A DNA stretch of 64,000 nt from Comamonadaceae bacterium. Lineage in GTDB: Bacteria; Pseudomonadota; Gammaproteobacteria; Burkholderiales; Burkholderiaceae_C. The notes beneath the pieces were generated by a model, which made no database searches, was not told the origin of the DNA, and saw only the letters and a program-made list of their open reading frames with translations. Position 1 is the stretch's first letter, and each line of letters opens with the position of its first letter. This document shows positions 1-9,537 of the stretch, piece after piece. The stretch lies in NCBI GenBank assembly GCA_947452785.1, contig CANGDZ010000006.1, positions 1 through 64,000 on the forward strand. The letters are read 5' to 3'. The translations under genes were made by a program, and so were the position numbers.

Positions 1-12
1 GACAAACAGTTA

Positions 13-127
13 TGCTTGATGACCATAGCGAGTTGGTCCCACTCCTTCCCATCCCGAACAGGACAGTGAAACGACTCAGCGCCGATGATAGTGCGGATTC
101 CCGTGTGAAAGTAGGACATCGTCAGGC
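13..127 (+). rRNA. rrf: 5S ribosomal RNA
   Basis: A 115-base stretch matches the bacterial 5S rRNA pattern: the conserved TGGTCCCAC, CCCGAAC, AGTGAAAC, AGCGCCGATG and GTGTGAAAGTAGG blocks occur in order. The 5' TGCTTGATGA and 3' TCGTCAGGC ends pair to close helix I. It is the last gene of an rRNA operon whose 16S/23S genes lie before the window. Bases 1-12 are spacer. The ends are set by the helix I pairing and could be off by one or two bases. Confidence 0.95.
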
Positions 128-137
128 TTGTATATGA

Positions 138-172
138 AAAACGCCTCATCTGTTGATGGGGCGTTTTTTTTT
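138..172 (+). terminator. Intrinsic terminator of the rRNA operon
   Basis: A stem of AAAACGCCTCATC against GATGGGGCGTTTT, with a four-base loop, is followed by a run of T. It lies ten bases after the 5S end, as expected for rho-independent termination of the rRNA operon. Confidence 0.9.
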
Positions 173-203
173 GCTTCATCGACAAGTCGATTACAGCGTC
201 CGC

Positions 204-1145
204 TCAGATATCGCGCAATACACTGCCGTCGATTTCCAGGGCTTGGCTCTTGATGAGCTCGGCCAAGATCATATCGAGCCATTCGGCATAGGGTTGGCCA
301 AAAGCGTGTGTTTCTTGTAAAAGTCGCAGGTATTGGTTTTTTTCAGCCCAGGCCATAAACATGACCTTGTCTATTTGATGCCACTCCAACAGTTTGAATT
401 TGATCAATACCTTGGCGCCATAGCGAGCATGCTTTTCAGGGTTGCGGGTAAAGGCCGTTAATTTCTGCCGTGCAACTTCAAGTGCCTTTGCACAGTCTCT
501 AAACGGTGCGCCGTGACCGGGAATGACGAGCATGGGATTGAGAGATTCGATCAAGTCCAGTGTTTGTGCCACTTCATGAAAAGCCGCAACACCTTCCAGT
601 TCGGGAAAAACGACGCCAAATCCATGTTGCCATAACGCATCTGCAGAAATCAATGTCCGCTTCACGGGGTCGAACAAAATAACAGAGTGCGGGTCATGAC
701 CCGGCGCCGAATGGATTTGCCATGTCAAGCCCGCCAATCGGATCTCTGAGCCCGGTTGCAGAAGTCCTTGAAAGTGAAACCGAGGACATTCTTGGCCGGT
801 TGGCGCGTAGCTTAAAGCGGCATCATCCCATTGAGCCACGGCCGATGCATGACCCGGAGGAATCCAAGTTTGTAGATCGGCATAGGCATTTTGAAGGGCA
901 TGATTGCCACCGCAGTGGTCACTGTGTAAATGGGTATTCAGCAAGAGGTCCAGGGGCCTGCCGTTGAGGGCCCTTTGAAGCAGAGCCAGGGTTTGTGGCG
1001 CATGAGTCACATAGCCACTGTCAATCAGTACTGCAGATTCCTCATCCATTAAAAGAATGTTGTTGGCTGATAGCCAACCACGTTCAAAAACCTGCAGTCC
1101 TTGTGGCTGTGGCGTGAGTCTGTTGGTGCTGGAAATGGGACTCAC
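204..1145 (-). CDS. Metallo-beta-lactamase-fold hydrolase
   Basis: This 313-residue protein has the metallo-beta-lactamase metal-binding signature THLHSDHCGG (H72, H74, D76, H77), followed by APGHDPHS (H150), SADALW (D169) and PGHG (H211). All ligands for a two-metal hydrolase are therefore present. The C-terminal ~100 residues resemble the extra helical part of glyoxalase-II-like and LACTB2-like enzymes. The substrate is unknown; thioesters are plausible because the start overlaps the stop of the upstream acyl-CoA ligase gene by 4 bp (ATGA), so the two are translationally coupled. No signal peptide is visible, so it is probably cytoplasmic. Confidence 0.85.
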   Translation of the reverse strand: MSPISSTNRLTPQPQGLQVFERGWLSANNILLMDEESAVLIDSGYVTHAPQTLALLQRALNGRPLDLLLNTHLHSDHCGGNHALQNAYADLQTWIPPGHASAVAQWDDAALSYAPTGQECPRFHFQGLLQPGSEIRLAGLTWQIHSAPGHDPHSVILFDPVKRTLISADALWQHGFGVVFPELEGVAAFHEVAQTLDLIESLNPMLVIPGHGAPFRDCAKALEVARQKLTAFTRNPEKHARYGAKVLIKFKLLEWHQIDKVMFMAWAEKNQYLRLLQETHAFGQPYAEWLDMILAELIKSQALEIDGSVLRDI

Positions 1146-2824
1146 TTGTTTCGCAATTCGCGGCGCAGAATTTTGCCCACGTTGGTCTTAGGCAATTCAT
1201 CGCGGAACTCAATGTATTTTGGTCGTTTGTAGCCTGTCAAATTGGCATGGCAAAAACTGTTCAACGTGTCCTCCGTCAACAAGGGGTCGTTGCGCACCAC
1301 AAAAATCTTGATCGCCTCACCTTGCATGGCATCCGCAATGCCGACGGCCGCGCATTCCACAACCCCTGGGCAGGTGGAGATCACATTCTCCAACTCGTTC
1401 GGGAACACATTGAAGCCACTGACAATGATCATGTCCTTTTTGCGGTCCACAATTTTAAAACGCCCATTCGCTTGCATGATGCCGATATCGCCGGTGCGCA
1501 TGAAACCATCCGCGGTGAACGCTTTGGCCGTTTCTTCGGGTTGTTTGTAATAGCCCGTCATCACATTGGGGCCGCGAATGCAAATTTCACCGGCTTCACC
1601 TTGCGCTAAAGTAATCCCCTCGTCATCCTTGATGGCCAGTTCGATGCTTGGCAATGGAAAACCAATATCGCCGCTGAAAGTTTTTTGCGTCACGGGGTTG
1701 TTGCTGCCAATGGCGCAGGTTTCGCTCATGCCCCAGCCTTCAATCATGGAACTGCCCGTGGCTGTTTGCCAATTTTGTGCGGTGCCCTCCGAAGCCGCCA
1801 TGCCACCAGCCTGCGTTAAGCGCAAATTGGAGAAGTCAATGGTCTTGAACAGAGGGTGCATCATCAGCGCATTGAACAAGGTATTCACACCCGGCAGGAT
1901 GTGGAAGGGGCGCTTTTTCAATACTGCAATGAATTTGCCAAAATCGCGCGGATTGGGAATGAGTGTCATGTGTGAGCCTTGGCGGATCGCCAGCAAACAC
2001 AAGGTCAATGCAAAGATGTGATAAAGCGGCAAGGCGGCAATGCTGTTGACTTTACGTAAATCACCGACATCGCTGATGGCGGGAGTGAACCAAGCTTCCG
2101 CTTGCAGCATGGCGGCCACTATATTGCGGTGCGTCAAAACGGCACCCTTGGACAGGCCCGTCGTGCCGCCGGTGTATTGCAAAAATGCAATGTCATCCAA
2201 ATTCTGAGCAGTTGATTTGAGTGGGCGACGTTGTCCTTGAGCGAGGGCCGTTTTAAAGGCCGTGACAATGCGGTCGTTGGACAATGAAATCTCAAAAGGT
2301 GGTACCAATTTAGCCAAGTGCCGAACCGCAAACGTCATCCAACGCCCGTAGAAAGCGCCCAATAAATCCCCCAACGAGGTCATCACAACGTTTTGAATGG
2401 CCGTATGTTCGATCACTTCGGCCAAGGTATGCGCAAAATTTTCAAGGATCACAATCGTGGTCGCGCCTGAATCCGTGAGTTGATGCTCCAACTCGCGCGC
2501 GGTGTACAGAGGATTGACGTTCACGCAGGTGTAGCCCGCACGCAAGACCGCTGCCATCGTTACGGCAAACTGTGGCAAATTGGGCAACATGATGGCAATG
2601 CGAGAACCCGGCGCGAGGCCTTGGCTTTGAAACCAACTGCCCAAGGCGGCTGACAAGTTGTCCAATTCACCATAACTCATCCAGCGGTCCATGCACACAG
2701 AAAATGGACTTTCGCTATGGGTCTTGAAAGACTGCTCCATCAACTGAGTCAATGAGGTGTATTGCTCAGGGTGAATGTCGTGCGCGACGCCTTCAGGGTA
2801 GTGCTCAAGCCAAATTTTTTCCAT
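1142..2824 (-). CDS. fadD: Long-chain fatty acid--CoA ligase (AMP-forming)
   Basis: A 560-residue ANL-superfamily enzyme that activates fatty acids to acyl-CoA through an acyl-adenylate. The ATP/AMP signature YTGGTTGLSKG is at residues 217-227. GWGMSET and MRTGDIG follow, and the C-terminal NVGKILRREL carries the conserved catalytic lysine. Length and motifs fit the FadD group. The start MEKIWLEHYP was chosen because AAAGGAG lies just upstream (2831-2837); an in-frame start 14 codons earlier has no such support. It is the first gene of a two-gene operon with the metallo-hydrolase. The exact chain-length preference cannot be read from sequence. Confidence 0.88.
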   Translation of the reverse strand: MEKIWLEHYPEGVAHDIHPEQYTSLTQLMEQSFKTHSESPFSVCMDRWMSYGELDNLSAALGSWFQSQGLAPGSRIAIMLPNLPQFAVTMAAVLRAGYTCVNVNPLYTARELEHQLTDSGATTIVILENFAHTLAEVIEHTAIQNVVMTSLGDLLGAFYGRWMTFAVRHLAKLVPPFEISLSNDRIVTAFKTALAQGQRRPLKSTAQNLDDIAFLQYTGGTTGLSKGAVLTHRNIVAAMLQAEAWFTPAISDVGDLRKVNSIAALPLYHIFALTLCLLAIRQGSHMTLIPNPRDFGKFIAVLKKRPFHILPGVNTLFNALMMHPLFKTIDFSNLRLTQAGGMAASEGTAQNWQTATGSSMIEGWGMSETCAIGSNNPVTQKTFSGDIGFPLPSIELAIKDDEGITLAQGEAGEICIRGPNVMTGYYKQPEETAKAFTADGFMRTGDIGIMQANGRFKIVDRKKDMIIVSGFNVFPNELENVISTCPGVVECAAVGIADAMQGEAIKIFVVRNDPLLTEDTLNSFCHANLTGYKRPKYIEFRDELPKTNVGKILRRELRNK

Positions 2825-3009
2825 GAAAATCTCCTTTAACTTTGGATTGTGCGCGAGTGTCTGCACGAGGGTAATCGGGCAATCCCCGAGCCAATGGGGG
2901 AAAGGTCTCAGAGGCGACTGTTGAACAAAAGGCTTTCCTTGTGCTAAAGCAAAACTGCTTCAAAGAATAGTGAGAGAATAAGTACAAACCCTTACCTCTC
3001 ATTCAAGGC

Positions 3010-3747
3010 ATGAACCACCCTCAATCCGCTAAATATCAGCATTCGCGCAGTTGGTGGCGCGATGCTTTATTGCGTCTGACGGGGACCGCGCCTTTGCGCC
3101 GACGTCATTCATGGATTCCGATCCGCAAACTCTCGCCACGTCATCGGGTGAAAATTCTTCAGCATTTGGTTCGACTTGCCCCGCAAGACCGCTACCTGCG
3201 ATTTGGCTACCCGGCCAACGACGAGCAAATCGGCCGTTATGTGGACGGGCTCAATTTTGTTCGTGACGAAATTTACGGCGTGTTCAACCGACGCTTAGAG
3301 TTGGTCGCCATGGCCCACTTGGCTTTTTCCATTGACCCGCAATGGTCTACCTGCGCGGAGTTCGGCGTCTCGGTGTTGTCGCATAGTCGTGGCAAGGGCT
3401 TGGGTGCCAAATTGTTTGACCATGCTGTGGTCCATGCCCGTAACGAGGGGGTGCACATGCTGTTCATTCACGCATTGAGTGAAAATTCGGCCATGCTCAA
3501 TATCGCGCGCCATGCCGGCGCCCGAGTTGAGCGAGACGGTAGCGAAAGCGAGGCTTACCTGCACTTGCCAGCGGCCACGTTGGACAGTCGCATGAATCAA
3601 ATCGTGAATGCGCAAATGTCTGAAATGGACTACCAATTAAAGGCCAAAGCCCAGCAGTTTCGTGGCATCTTGCAGGTTTTGCAGGAGATCCGGCAAGGCG
3701 TCAGGCAGGCGCGGCATCATCACCCTCACGAGCCCGAGGATCTGTGA
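3010..3747 (+). CDS. GNAT-family N-acetyltransferase
   Basis: A 245-residue protein with a GNAT core. The acetyl-CoA pyrophosphate-loop motif appears as SRGKGLGAKLF near residue 131, followed by the typical HALSENSAMLNIARHAGA helix-strand segment. The N-terminus is basic and the C-terminus is a charged helical tail that may be accessory. Acceptor substrate is unknown. It is divergent from fadD across ~185 bp and lies just upstream of corC. Confidence 0.8.
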   Translation: MNHPQSAKYQHSRSWWRDALLRLTGTAPLRRRHSWIPIRKLSPRHRVKILQHLVRLAPQDRYLRFGYPANDEQIGRYVDGLNFVRDEIYGVFNRRLELVAMAHLAFSIDPQWSTCAEFGVSVLSHSRGKGLGAKLFDHAVVHARNEGVHMLFIHALSENSAMLNIARHAGARVERDGSESEAYLHLPAATLDSRMNQIVNAQMSEMDYQLKAKAQQFRGILQVLQEIRQGVRQARHHHPHEPEDL

Positions 3748-3829
3748 TTTTTCATCTTGCGTTCAACCGCAGATGGGATCCAGTATCCTACGGGGGTATT
3801 CACAACCGCATGTCCTGCAACCATTGACT

Positions 3830-4711
3830 GTGTCCGACCCGCACCTTGCGCGCCATTCCGAACGTATTGACAAACGCACGTTCCTGCAAAAACTCGCCGA
3901 ATTTATTCATCCCGGACCCGACTCGACGGACGAATTGATCGCCACACTCGCTGATGCCGAGCACCACCACATCATCAACAACGAAAGCCGGCTCATGCTC
4001 GAAGGCGTGATCCGCATGGCCGACATGACCGCTGGCGATGTCATGGTGGCCGCGCCTCGCATGGACTTGCTGTCGATTGATGCGCCTTTTGATGAGCTGC
4101 TGCACCAAGTGATCGAGACGGCACATTCCCGATTCCCCGTGCACGAGGGCGATCGAGAAAACATCATTGGTATTTTGATGGCCAAGGACTTGCTGAAATT
4201 GCAGCGCGCCCCGGAGTTGAATATTCGTGCCCTGTTACGTCCCGCGGTGTTTGTCCCTGAGAGCAAGGGACTGAACGACTTGTTGCGGCAGTTTCGCGAC
4301 AACCGTAACCATTTGGCTATCGTCATTGACGAGTTTGGCCGTACCGCCGGTTTGATCACCATCGAAGATGTGCTGGAGCAAATCGTGGGTGAAATCGAAG
4401 ACGAGTTCGACATCGTCGACGATGAGGGCGATATTTTTGGTCTGCCCGACAAGAGCTTTCGTGTCAGCGGCGATACGGCCGTTGAGCGGGTGGCCGAGGC
4501 TTTTGGCGTACGCTTGACGCCCGACAAAGAAGATGAAAGCAGTTACGACTTTGACACCATCGGCGGCCTGATCGCCCACGCGATGGGTCACGTGCCCAAG
4601 CGCGGTGAGCGCCATACCCTGGCCGGTTTAGATTTCGTGGTCCTGCACACCAAGGGCGGTGCCGTGCGCTGGTTCAAAGTCTCGCCCGTCACCCCGTTGC
4701 CCAAGCCCTGA
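3830..4711 (+). CDS. corC: CBS-domain/transporter-associated protein CorC (hemolysin C-like)
   Basis: This roughly 293-residue cytoplasmic protein has two CBS domains (TAGDVMVAAPRMDLLSID and the region through FGRTAGLITIEDVLEQIVG) and a C-terminal CorC/HlyC domain, without the membrane domain of longer CNNM proteins. CorC proteins act in Mg2+/Co2+ efflux or tolerance. The start is uncertain: GTG at 3830 gives VSDPHLARHSERIDKRTFLQ, matching the usual length of the family, whereas ATG at 3773 would add 19 residues. Its stop overlaps the lnt start by one base (TGATG), so the two are co-translated, an arrangement common in proteobacteria. Confidence 0.87.
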   Translation: MSDPHLARHSERIDKRTFLQKLAEFIHPGPDSTDELIATLADAEHHHIINNESRLMLEGVIRMADMTAGDVMVAAPRMDLLSIDAPFDELLHQVIETAHSRFPVHEGDRENIIGILMAKDLLKLQRAPELNIRALLRPAVFVPESKGLNDLLRQFRDNRNHLAIVIDEFGRTAGLITIEDVLEQIVGEIEDEFDIVDDEGDIFGLPDKSFRVSGDTAVERVAEAFGVRLTPDKEDESSYDFDTIGGLIAHAMGHVPKRGERHTLAGLDFVVLHTKGGAVRWFKVSPVTPLPKP

Positions 4712-6369
4712 TGTTCGAGTCCGTGCGCCAGAGTTTGACTTCGCGCAGGATTCAAGTTCTTGTGGCACTGCTGGCCGGTGCCGGACAAGCGGCATCCCTG
4801 GCCGACGCTACGGGACAAGCGCATGGCGCCCTTCAAATTCTGTGCATGGCCATTTTGTGCGCCCTGTTGCTGGTCGAGCACAGCCAGATGGATGGGCAAG
4901 TCACTGATCTCAAAAGGCTGTGGCTTCGGGGCTTTCGCGTGGGTTGGTGGTTTGCCTCGGGTTGGCTGTGCGCCACTTTCTGGTGGCTCTACATCTCTAT
5001 GCATATGTATGGCGGCATGCCCAGCTTTTTGGCCGCCGCCGCTGTGGCGGCCTTGGCCGGTGCGTTGGCGCTGTTCTACGCCGCAGCCTGTGGCGTGTGG
5101 CTGATGCTCATGCAGGGCGTGACCGGATCGGCCTTGTGGTGGCGTGGCAGTCTGTGTTTTGCCAGTGTCTGGACTTTGGCTGAACTCATGCGCGGCCAAT
5201 GGTTCACCGGTTTTCCATGGGGAGCGATCGGTTATGCGCATGTGGACAGTGGGCTGCAGGGCTACGCCGTGTGGGTCGGCGTCTATGGTGTCGGCGCCCT
5301 GGCTGCGGCAAGCGCCATGGCTTTGAGCGTGTGGCTGTTTCGGCCCTTGCCTTGGCGCAGCAGCCTCACTTTGGGCTTGATCGGTAGCGCGTTGCTCTGC
5401 GCGCCTTGGGCGTGGCAGCAGTTTCGCGGCGACTGGACTCAGAGCGCGGGGCTGGCCCAGGTGCGGTTGCTTCAAGGCAATATCGCGCAGGACGAGAAAT
5501 TCATCCCCGGCAAAGGCTTGCAAGAGGCCCTCATTTGGTATGGCGCGCGCTTGCAAGACAACCAGGCCCCCTTGGTGATTGCCCCCGAAACAGCCATTCC
5601 TTTGTTGCCGACCAGTTTGCCTCAGGGTTATTGGGCGCAGTTGACGCAGCGCTACGCTGAACATCCCGGCCAACTCGCCTTGGTGGGCATGCCCATGGGC
5701 AGTTACGAAGCCGGGTACAGCAATGCGGTGATCAGCCTGGGCGGGGCACTGGCGCCGGCGTACCGCTACGACAAACACCATCTGGTACCTTTTGGCGAAT
5801 TCATTCCGCCGCTGTTTCAATGGTTTATCGATCTCATGCACATTCCGCTGGGTGATTTTCGGCGTGGTGCTGTGCGTCAGCCTGCCCTGGCGTGGCAGAA
5901 CCAGCGTTTGGCGCCGAATATTTGTTACGAAGATTTATTTGGCGAAGAGTTGGCGGCCGCCTTGTTGCCTAGCGGGCCGAATAGCCCCGGCCTTGCGTCA
6001 GACGAAACCCCGACTGCCCTGGTCAATGTCAGCAACATCGCCTGGTTTGGCGACACCATCGCTATTGATCAGCATTTGAATATTTCACGCATGCGTGCCA
6101 TCGAGTTGCAGCGCCCCATGCTGCGCGCCACCAACACCGGTGCTACCGCCATCATCAACCACCAGGGACGGGTTCAGGCACAGTTGGCGCGTCACACCCG
6201 GGGCGAATTGACGGGGCAATTTGAAGGGCGCAGCGGCCTCACGCCCTATGCTTGGTGGGCCGGGCATTGGGGCTTGAAGCCTTTGTGGGCGCTGTGTCTG
6301 TGCGTGTGCGCTTGGGCGTGGCGCGCACAAGCCTCAAAACAGCGCGGCAAAGCCCCGGTTGCGCCGTAA
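4711..6369 (+). CDS. lnt: Apolipoprotein N-acyltransferase
   Basis: Lnt adds the third acyl chain to the N-terminal cysteine of lipoproteins in the inner membrane. The 552 residues comprise an N-terminal multi-span membrane part (about residues 15-225) and a nitrilase-like periplasmic domain. The catalytic triad is visible: Glu293 in APETAIP, Lys355 in DKHHLVPFGE and Cys405 in NICYEDLFG. A final membrane segment sits near residues 510-535. It follows corC with a one-base overlap and precedes glyQ by about 108 bp. Confidence 0.95.
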   Translation: MFESVRQSLTSRRIQVLVALLAGAGQAASLADATGQAHGALQILCMAILCALLLVEHSQMDGQVTDLKRLWLRGFRVGWWFASGWLCATFWWLYISMHMYGGMPSFLAAAAVAALAGALALFYAAACGVWLMLMQGVTGSALWWRGSLCFASVWTLAELMRGQWFTGFPWGAIGYAHVDSGLQGYAVWVGVYGVGALAAASAMALSVWLFRPLPWRSSLTLGLIGSALLCAPWAWQQFRGDWTQSAGLAQVRLLQGNIAQDEKFIPGKGLQEALIWYGARLQDNQAPLVIAPETAIPLLPTSLPQGYWAQLTQRYAEHPGQLALVGMPMGSYEAGYSNAVISLGGALAPAYRYDKHHLVPFGEFIPPLFQWFIDLMHIPLGDFRRGAVRQPALAWQNQRLAPNICYEDLFGEELAAALLPSGPNSPGLASDETPTALVNVSNIAWFGDTIAIDQHLNISRMRAIELQRPMLRATNTGATAIINHQGRVQAQLARHTRGELTGQFEGRSGLTPYAWWAGHWGLKPLWALCLCVCAWAWRAQASKQRGKAPVAP

Positions 6370-6477
6370 AATGGCAGGTTGTCGGCTGGATGCGGCGCAT
6401 GACTTGATTCAAGCCCACCCCGTCGCCCTTCTTTTACCTTCTGGCCACGCGCCTTTGAAAGTGCAAGGCCCCCGCTC

Positions 6478-7383
6478 ATGTTGACCTTTCAGCAAATCAT
6501 TCTCAAATTGCAGCAGTACTGGGACGCCCAGGGCTGCGCCTTGCTCCAGCCCTACGACATGGAAGTCGGTGCCGGCACCAGCCACACCGCCACGTTTTTG
6601 CGCGCCATTGGCCCCGAGCCGTGGAAAGCCGCCTATGTGCAGCCCAGCCGTCGCCCCAAAGACGGCCGCTATGGCGAGAACCCGAACCGTTTGCAGCACT
6701 ACTATCAATACCAGGTGGTTTTGAAGCCCGCACCCAGCAACATTTTGGAGCTGTACCTGGGCTCGCTCGAGGCGCTGGGTTTTGACTTGAAAAAGAACGA
6801 CATTCGCTTTGTCGAAGACGACTGGGAAAACCCCACGCTGGGCGCCTGGGGCCTGGGCTGGGAAGTCTGGCTCAACGGCATGGAGGTCACGCAGTTCACC
6901 TACTTTCAGCAAGTGGGCGGCATCGACTGCAAACCCATCACCGGTGAGATCACCTACGGCCTGGAGCGTCTGGCCATGTATTTGCAGGGCGTGGACAACG
7001 TCTACAACCTGAAGTGGACCGACACCCTGAGCTATGGCGACGTGTACCTGCAAAACGAGCAGGAACAGTCGGCCTATAACTTTGAGCATTCGGATGCCGA
7101 CTTCTTGTTCGTCGCCTTCAGCGCTCACGAAAAGCAGGCACAAAACCTGATTGTCAAGCAACTGGCTCTGCCCGCCTACGAGCAGGTGCTCAAGGCCGCG
7201 CACACTTTTAATTTACTGGACGCGCGTGGCGCGATCAGCGTGACGGAGCGCGCTGCCTACATCGGCCGCATCCGCAACCTGGCGCGCAGCGTGGCGCAGA
7301 GTTATTACGAAAGCCGCGAACGTCTGGACTTCCCGATGGCCCCGCGTGAATGGGTTGCCCAAATGCCCAAGAAAGCCGCGTGA
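6478..7383 (+). CDS. glyQ: Glycine--tRNA ligase alpha subunit
   Basis: The 301-residue alpha subunit of the bacterial alpha2beta2 glycyl-tRNA synthetase begins with [15 protein letters not shown]. It contains [13 protein letters not shown] and [11 protein letters not shown] near residues 20-42, [20 protein letters not shown], and the class II active-site region [12 protein letters not shown]. Length is standard. glyS follows at once, giving the usual glyQ-glyS pair. Confidence 0.97.
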   Translation: MLTFQQIILKLQQYWDAQGCALLQPYDMEVGAGTSHTATFLRAIGPEPWKAAYVQPSRRPKDGRYGENPNRLQHYYQYQVVLKPAPSNILELYLGSLEALGFDLKKNDIRFVEDDWENPTLGAWGLGWEVWLNGMEVTQFTYFQQVGGIDCKPITGEITYGLERLAMYLQGVDNVYNLKWTDTLSYGDVYLQNEQEQSAYNFEHSDADFLFVAFSAHEKQAQNLIVKQLALPAYEQVLKAAHTFNLLDARGAISVTERAAYIGRIRNLARSVAQSYYESRERLDFPMAPREWVAQMPKKAA

Positions 7384-7391
7384 GCAAGATC

Positions 7392-9524
7392 ATGACAACA
7401 CAAAACTTACTCGTTGAACTGTTTGTAGAAGAACTGCCACCCAAGGTGCTGAACAAGCTGGGTGAATCCTTTGCAGGCACCTTGATGGAACAACTGCGCG
7501 CCCAAGGCCTGGCAGGCGCCGAGTCGCAAGTCACCGCTTTCGCCTCGCCCCGCCGCCTGGCCGCCCATGTGACCGGCGTGCTGGCGCAAGCCGCCGACAA
7601 GGCCGTGCAGCAAAAGCTGATGCCTGTGGCCGTCGGCCTGGACGCCGCTGGCAACGCCAGTCCTGCCTTGCTCAAAAAGCTGCAAGCGCTGGGCGCTGAC
7701 GTCAGCGATCCCGCGGCAGCCGTGGCGGCTTTGAAGCGCGCGCCTGACGGCAAAGGTGAAGCCTTGTATTACGACAGCGTAGTCAAAGGTGCTTCGCTGC
7801 ACGTGGGCCTGCAAAAGGCGCTGGAAGAAGCGCTGGCCAAGCTGCCTATCCCGAAGGTCATGCAGTACCAACTGGAGACCGACTGTGAGCTGCCGGGTTG
7901 GTCGAGCGTGAATTTTGTGCGCCCCGCGCACAGCCTGATTGCCCTGTACGGCGCCGCCGTGGTGCCGATCAAAGCGCTGGGCCTGACGGCCGGCAACAGC
8001 ACGCAAGGCCACCGCTTTGAAGCCAAAGTCTCGCCACTGGTGCTGACGCATGCCGACCAGTACGATCAAGTCTTGAAAACTGACGGCGCTGTGATCGCCA
8101 GCTTTGCCGAGCGCCGCGCCGAGATCGTGCGCCAACTGCAAGCTGCCGCTGCCAAAGTTGGCGGCGGTGTGAGCCCGATCGAAGACGACGCCTTGCTGGA
8201 CGAAGTCACTGCCTTGGTCGAGCGCCCCAATGTGTTGATCTGCGAATTTGAAAAGCAGTTTCTCGACGTGCCGCAAGAGTGCCTGATTTTGACCATGAAG
8301 GCGAACCAAAAATACTTCCCGCTGCTGGACGCTGCAGGCAAGTTGACACACCAGTTTTTGGTGGTCAGCAACATCACGCCTGACGATGCATCGGCCGTGA
8401 TCGGTGGCAACGAGCGTGTGGTGCGCCCGCGCCTGGCAGACGCGAAATTCTTCTTTGACCAGGACCGCAAAAAGACGCTCGAATCGCGCGTCGAAGGCCT
8501 GTCCAAGGTCGTGTATCACAACAAGCTGGGCACGCAAGGCGAGCGAATGGCACGCGTTTGTGCCATTGCTCATGCCATTGGCCTGCAACTGGGCGGTGAC
8601 GCCTTGGCGCAGCAGGCCGAGTTGGCCGCACGTCTGGCCAAGACCGATTTGCTGACCGACATGGTGGGCGAATTCCCGGAGCTGCAAGGCATCATGGGTA
8701 CGTACTACGCCAAGAACGACGGCCTGAGCGACGCCGTGGCCAATGCCATTGGCGACCACTACCGGCCGCGTTTTGCGGGTGACGAGTTGCCCAGCAACGA
8801 CATCGGTGTGGTCGTGGCCTTGGCCGACAAGCTGGAAACGCTGGTCGGCATGTTTGGCATTGGCAATGTGCCCACGGGTGACAAAGACCCGTTTGCGCTG
8901 CGCCGCCATGCTTTGGGCGTGATCCGCATGCTGATCGAAAAGGACTTGGCCTTGGGGCTGCCCGATTTGTTGGCGCTGTGCATTCCCGTGTTTGGCGACA
9001 AGATCACCGACGCCTCCAGCGCGTTGAGCGAATTCATTTACGATCGCCTGTCCGGTAGCTTGCGCGAGCAAGGTTTCAGCGCCCAAGAGGTCGATGCCGT
9101 GATGGCGCTGCGCCCTGCACGCCTGGGCCAACTCGACCATTGCCTGTCCGCGGTGCGCGCTTTTGCCGCCCTGCCCGAAAGCCCGGCGCTGGCCTCCGCC
9201 AACAAGCGCATCAGTAACATTTTGAAAAAGGCCGGCGAAGTGGACGCGCATGTGAACCCTTTGCTGCTGCAAGAAGACGCCGAGAAAAACCTCTACGCCG
9301 CCATGCAAAAACTACTGCCCGAATCCGAAGCGCAGTTCCAAGCCGGTGACTACACCGCCAGCTTGCAAACCTTGGCCGCGCTGCACTCGCCCGTGGATGC
9401 CTTCTTTGACGACGTGATGGTGAATGCCGAAGAAATGGACTTGCGCCTGAACCGCCAGGGCCTGCTCAAGTCGCTGCATGAGGCCATGAACCGCGTGGCC
9501 GACTTGTCCCGTTTGGCCGCTTGA
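7392..9524 (+). CDS. glyS: Glycine--tRNA ligase beta subunit
   Basis: The beta subunit (about 710 residues) starts with the conserved NLLVELFVEELPPK. The HD-domain-like middle and C-terminal anticodon-binding region (FFDDVMVNAEEMDLRLNR) are intact. The start is taken as ATG 7392; an in-frame GTG at 7380, overlapping the glyQ stop and preceded by GAAAG, would add four residues and is a real alternative. Together with GlyQ it charges tRNA-Gly. Confidence 0.95.
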   Translation: MTTQNLLVELFVEELPPKVLNKLGESFAGTLMEQLRAQGLAGAESQVTAFASPRRLAAHVTGVLAQAADKAVQQKLMPVAVGLDAAGNASPALLKKLQALGADVSDPAAAVAALKRAPDGKGEALYYDSVVKGASLHVGLQKALEEALAKLPIPKVMQYQLETDCELPGWSSVNFVRPAHSLIALYGAAVVPIKALGLTAGNSTQGHRFEAKVSPLVLTHADQYDQVLKTDGAVIASFAERRAEIVRQLQAAAAKVGGGVSPIEDDALLDEVTALVERPNVLICEFEKQFLDVPQECLILTMKANQKYFPLLDAAGKLTHQFLVVSNITPDDASAVIGGNERVVRPRLADAKFFFDQDRKKTLESRVEGLSKVVYHNKLGTQGERMARVCAIAHAIGLQLGGDALAQQAELAARLAKTDLLTDMVGEFPELQGIMGTYYAKNDGLSDAVANAIGDHYRPRFAGDELPSNDIGVVVALADKLETLVGMFGIGNVPTGDKDPFALRRHALGVIRMLIEKDLALGLPDLLALCIPVFGDKITDASSALSEFIYDRLSGSLREQGFSAQEVDAVMALRPARLGQLDHCLSAVRAFAALPESPALASANKRISNILKKAGEVDAHVNPLLLQEDAEKNLYAAMQKLLPESEAQFQAGDYTASLQTLAALHSPVDAFFDDVMVNAEEMDLRLNRQGLLKSLHEAMNRVADLSRLAA

Positions 9525-9537
9525 GCCTGAACACGCC

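Noticed and set aside
2938-3009. A sigma-70 promoter before the GNAT gene.
   Set aside because: TTGTGC and AT-rich stretches exist, but no convincing -10 at proper spacing could be fixed.
4588-5841. A 417-codon antisense frame over lnt.
   Set aside because: Composition (Gln, Ala, His, Arg, Pro rich) is that of antisense reading of lnt; no start signal.
7407-9308. A long open frame (over 600 codons) antisense to glyS.
   Set aside because: It is a shadow of the GC-rich glyS codons; its product has a low-complexity Gln/His/Arg composition and no known motifs, and glyS is certain.
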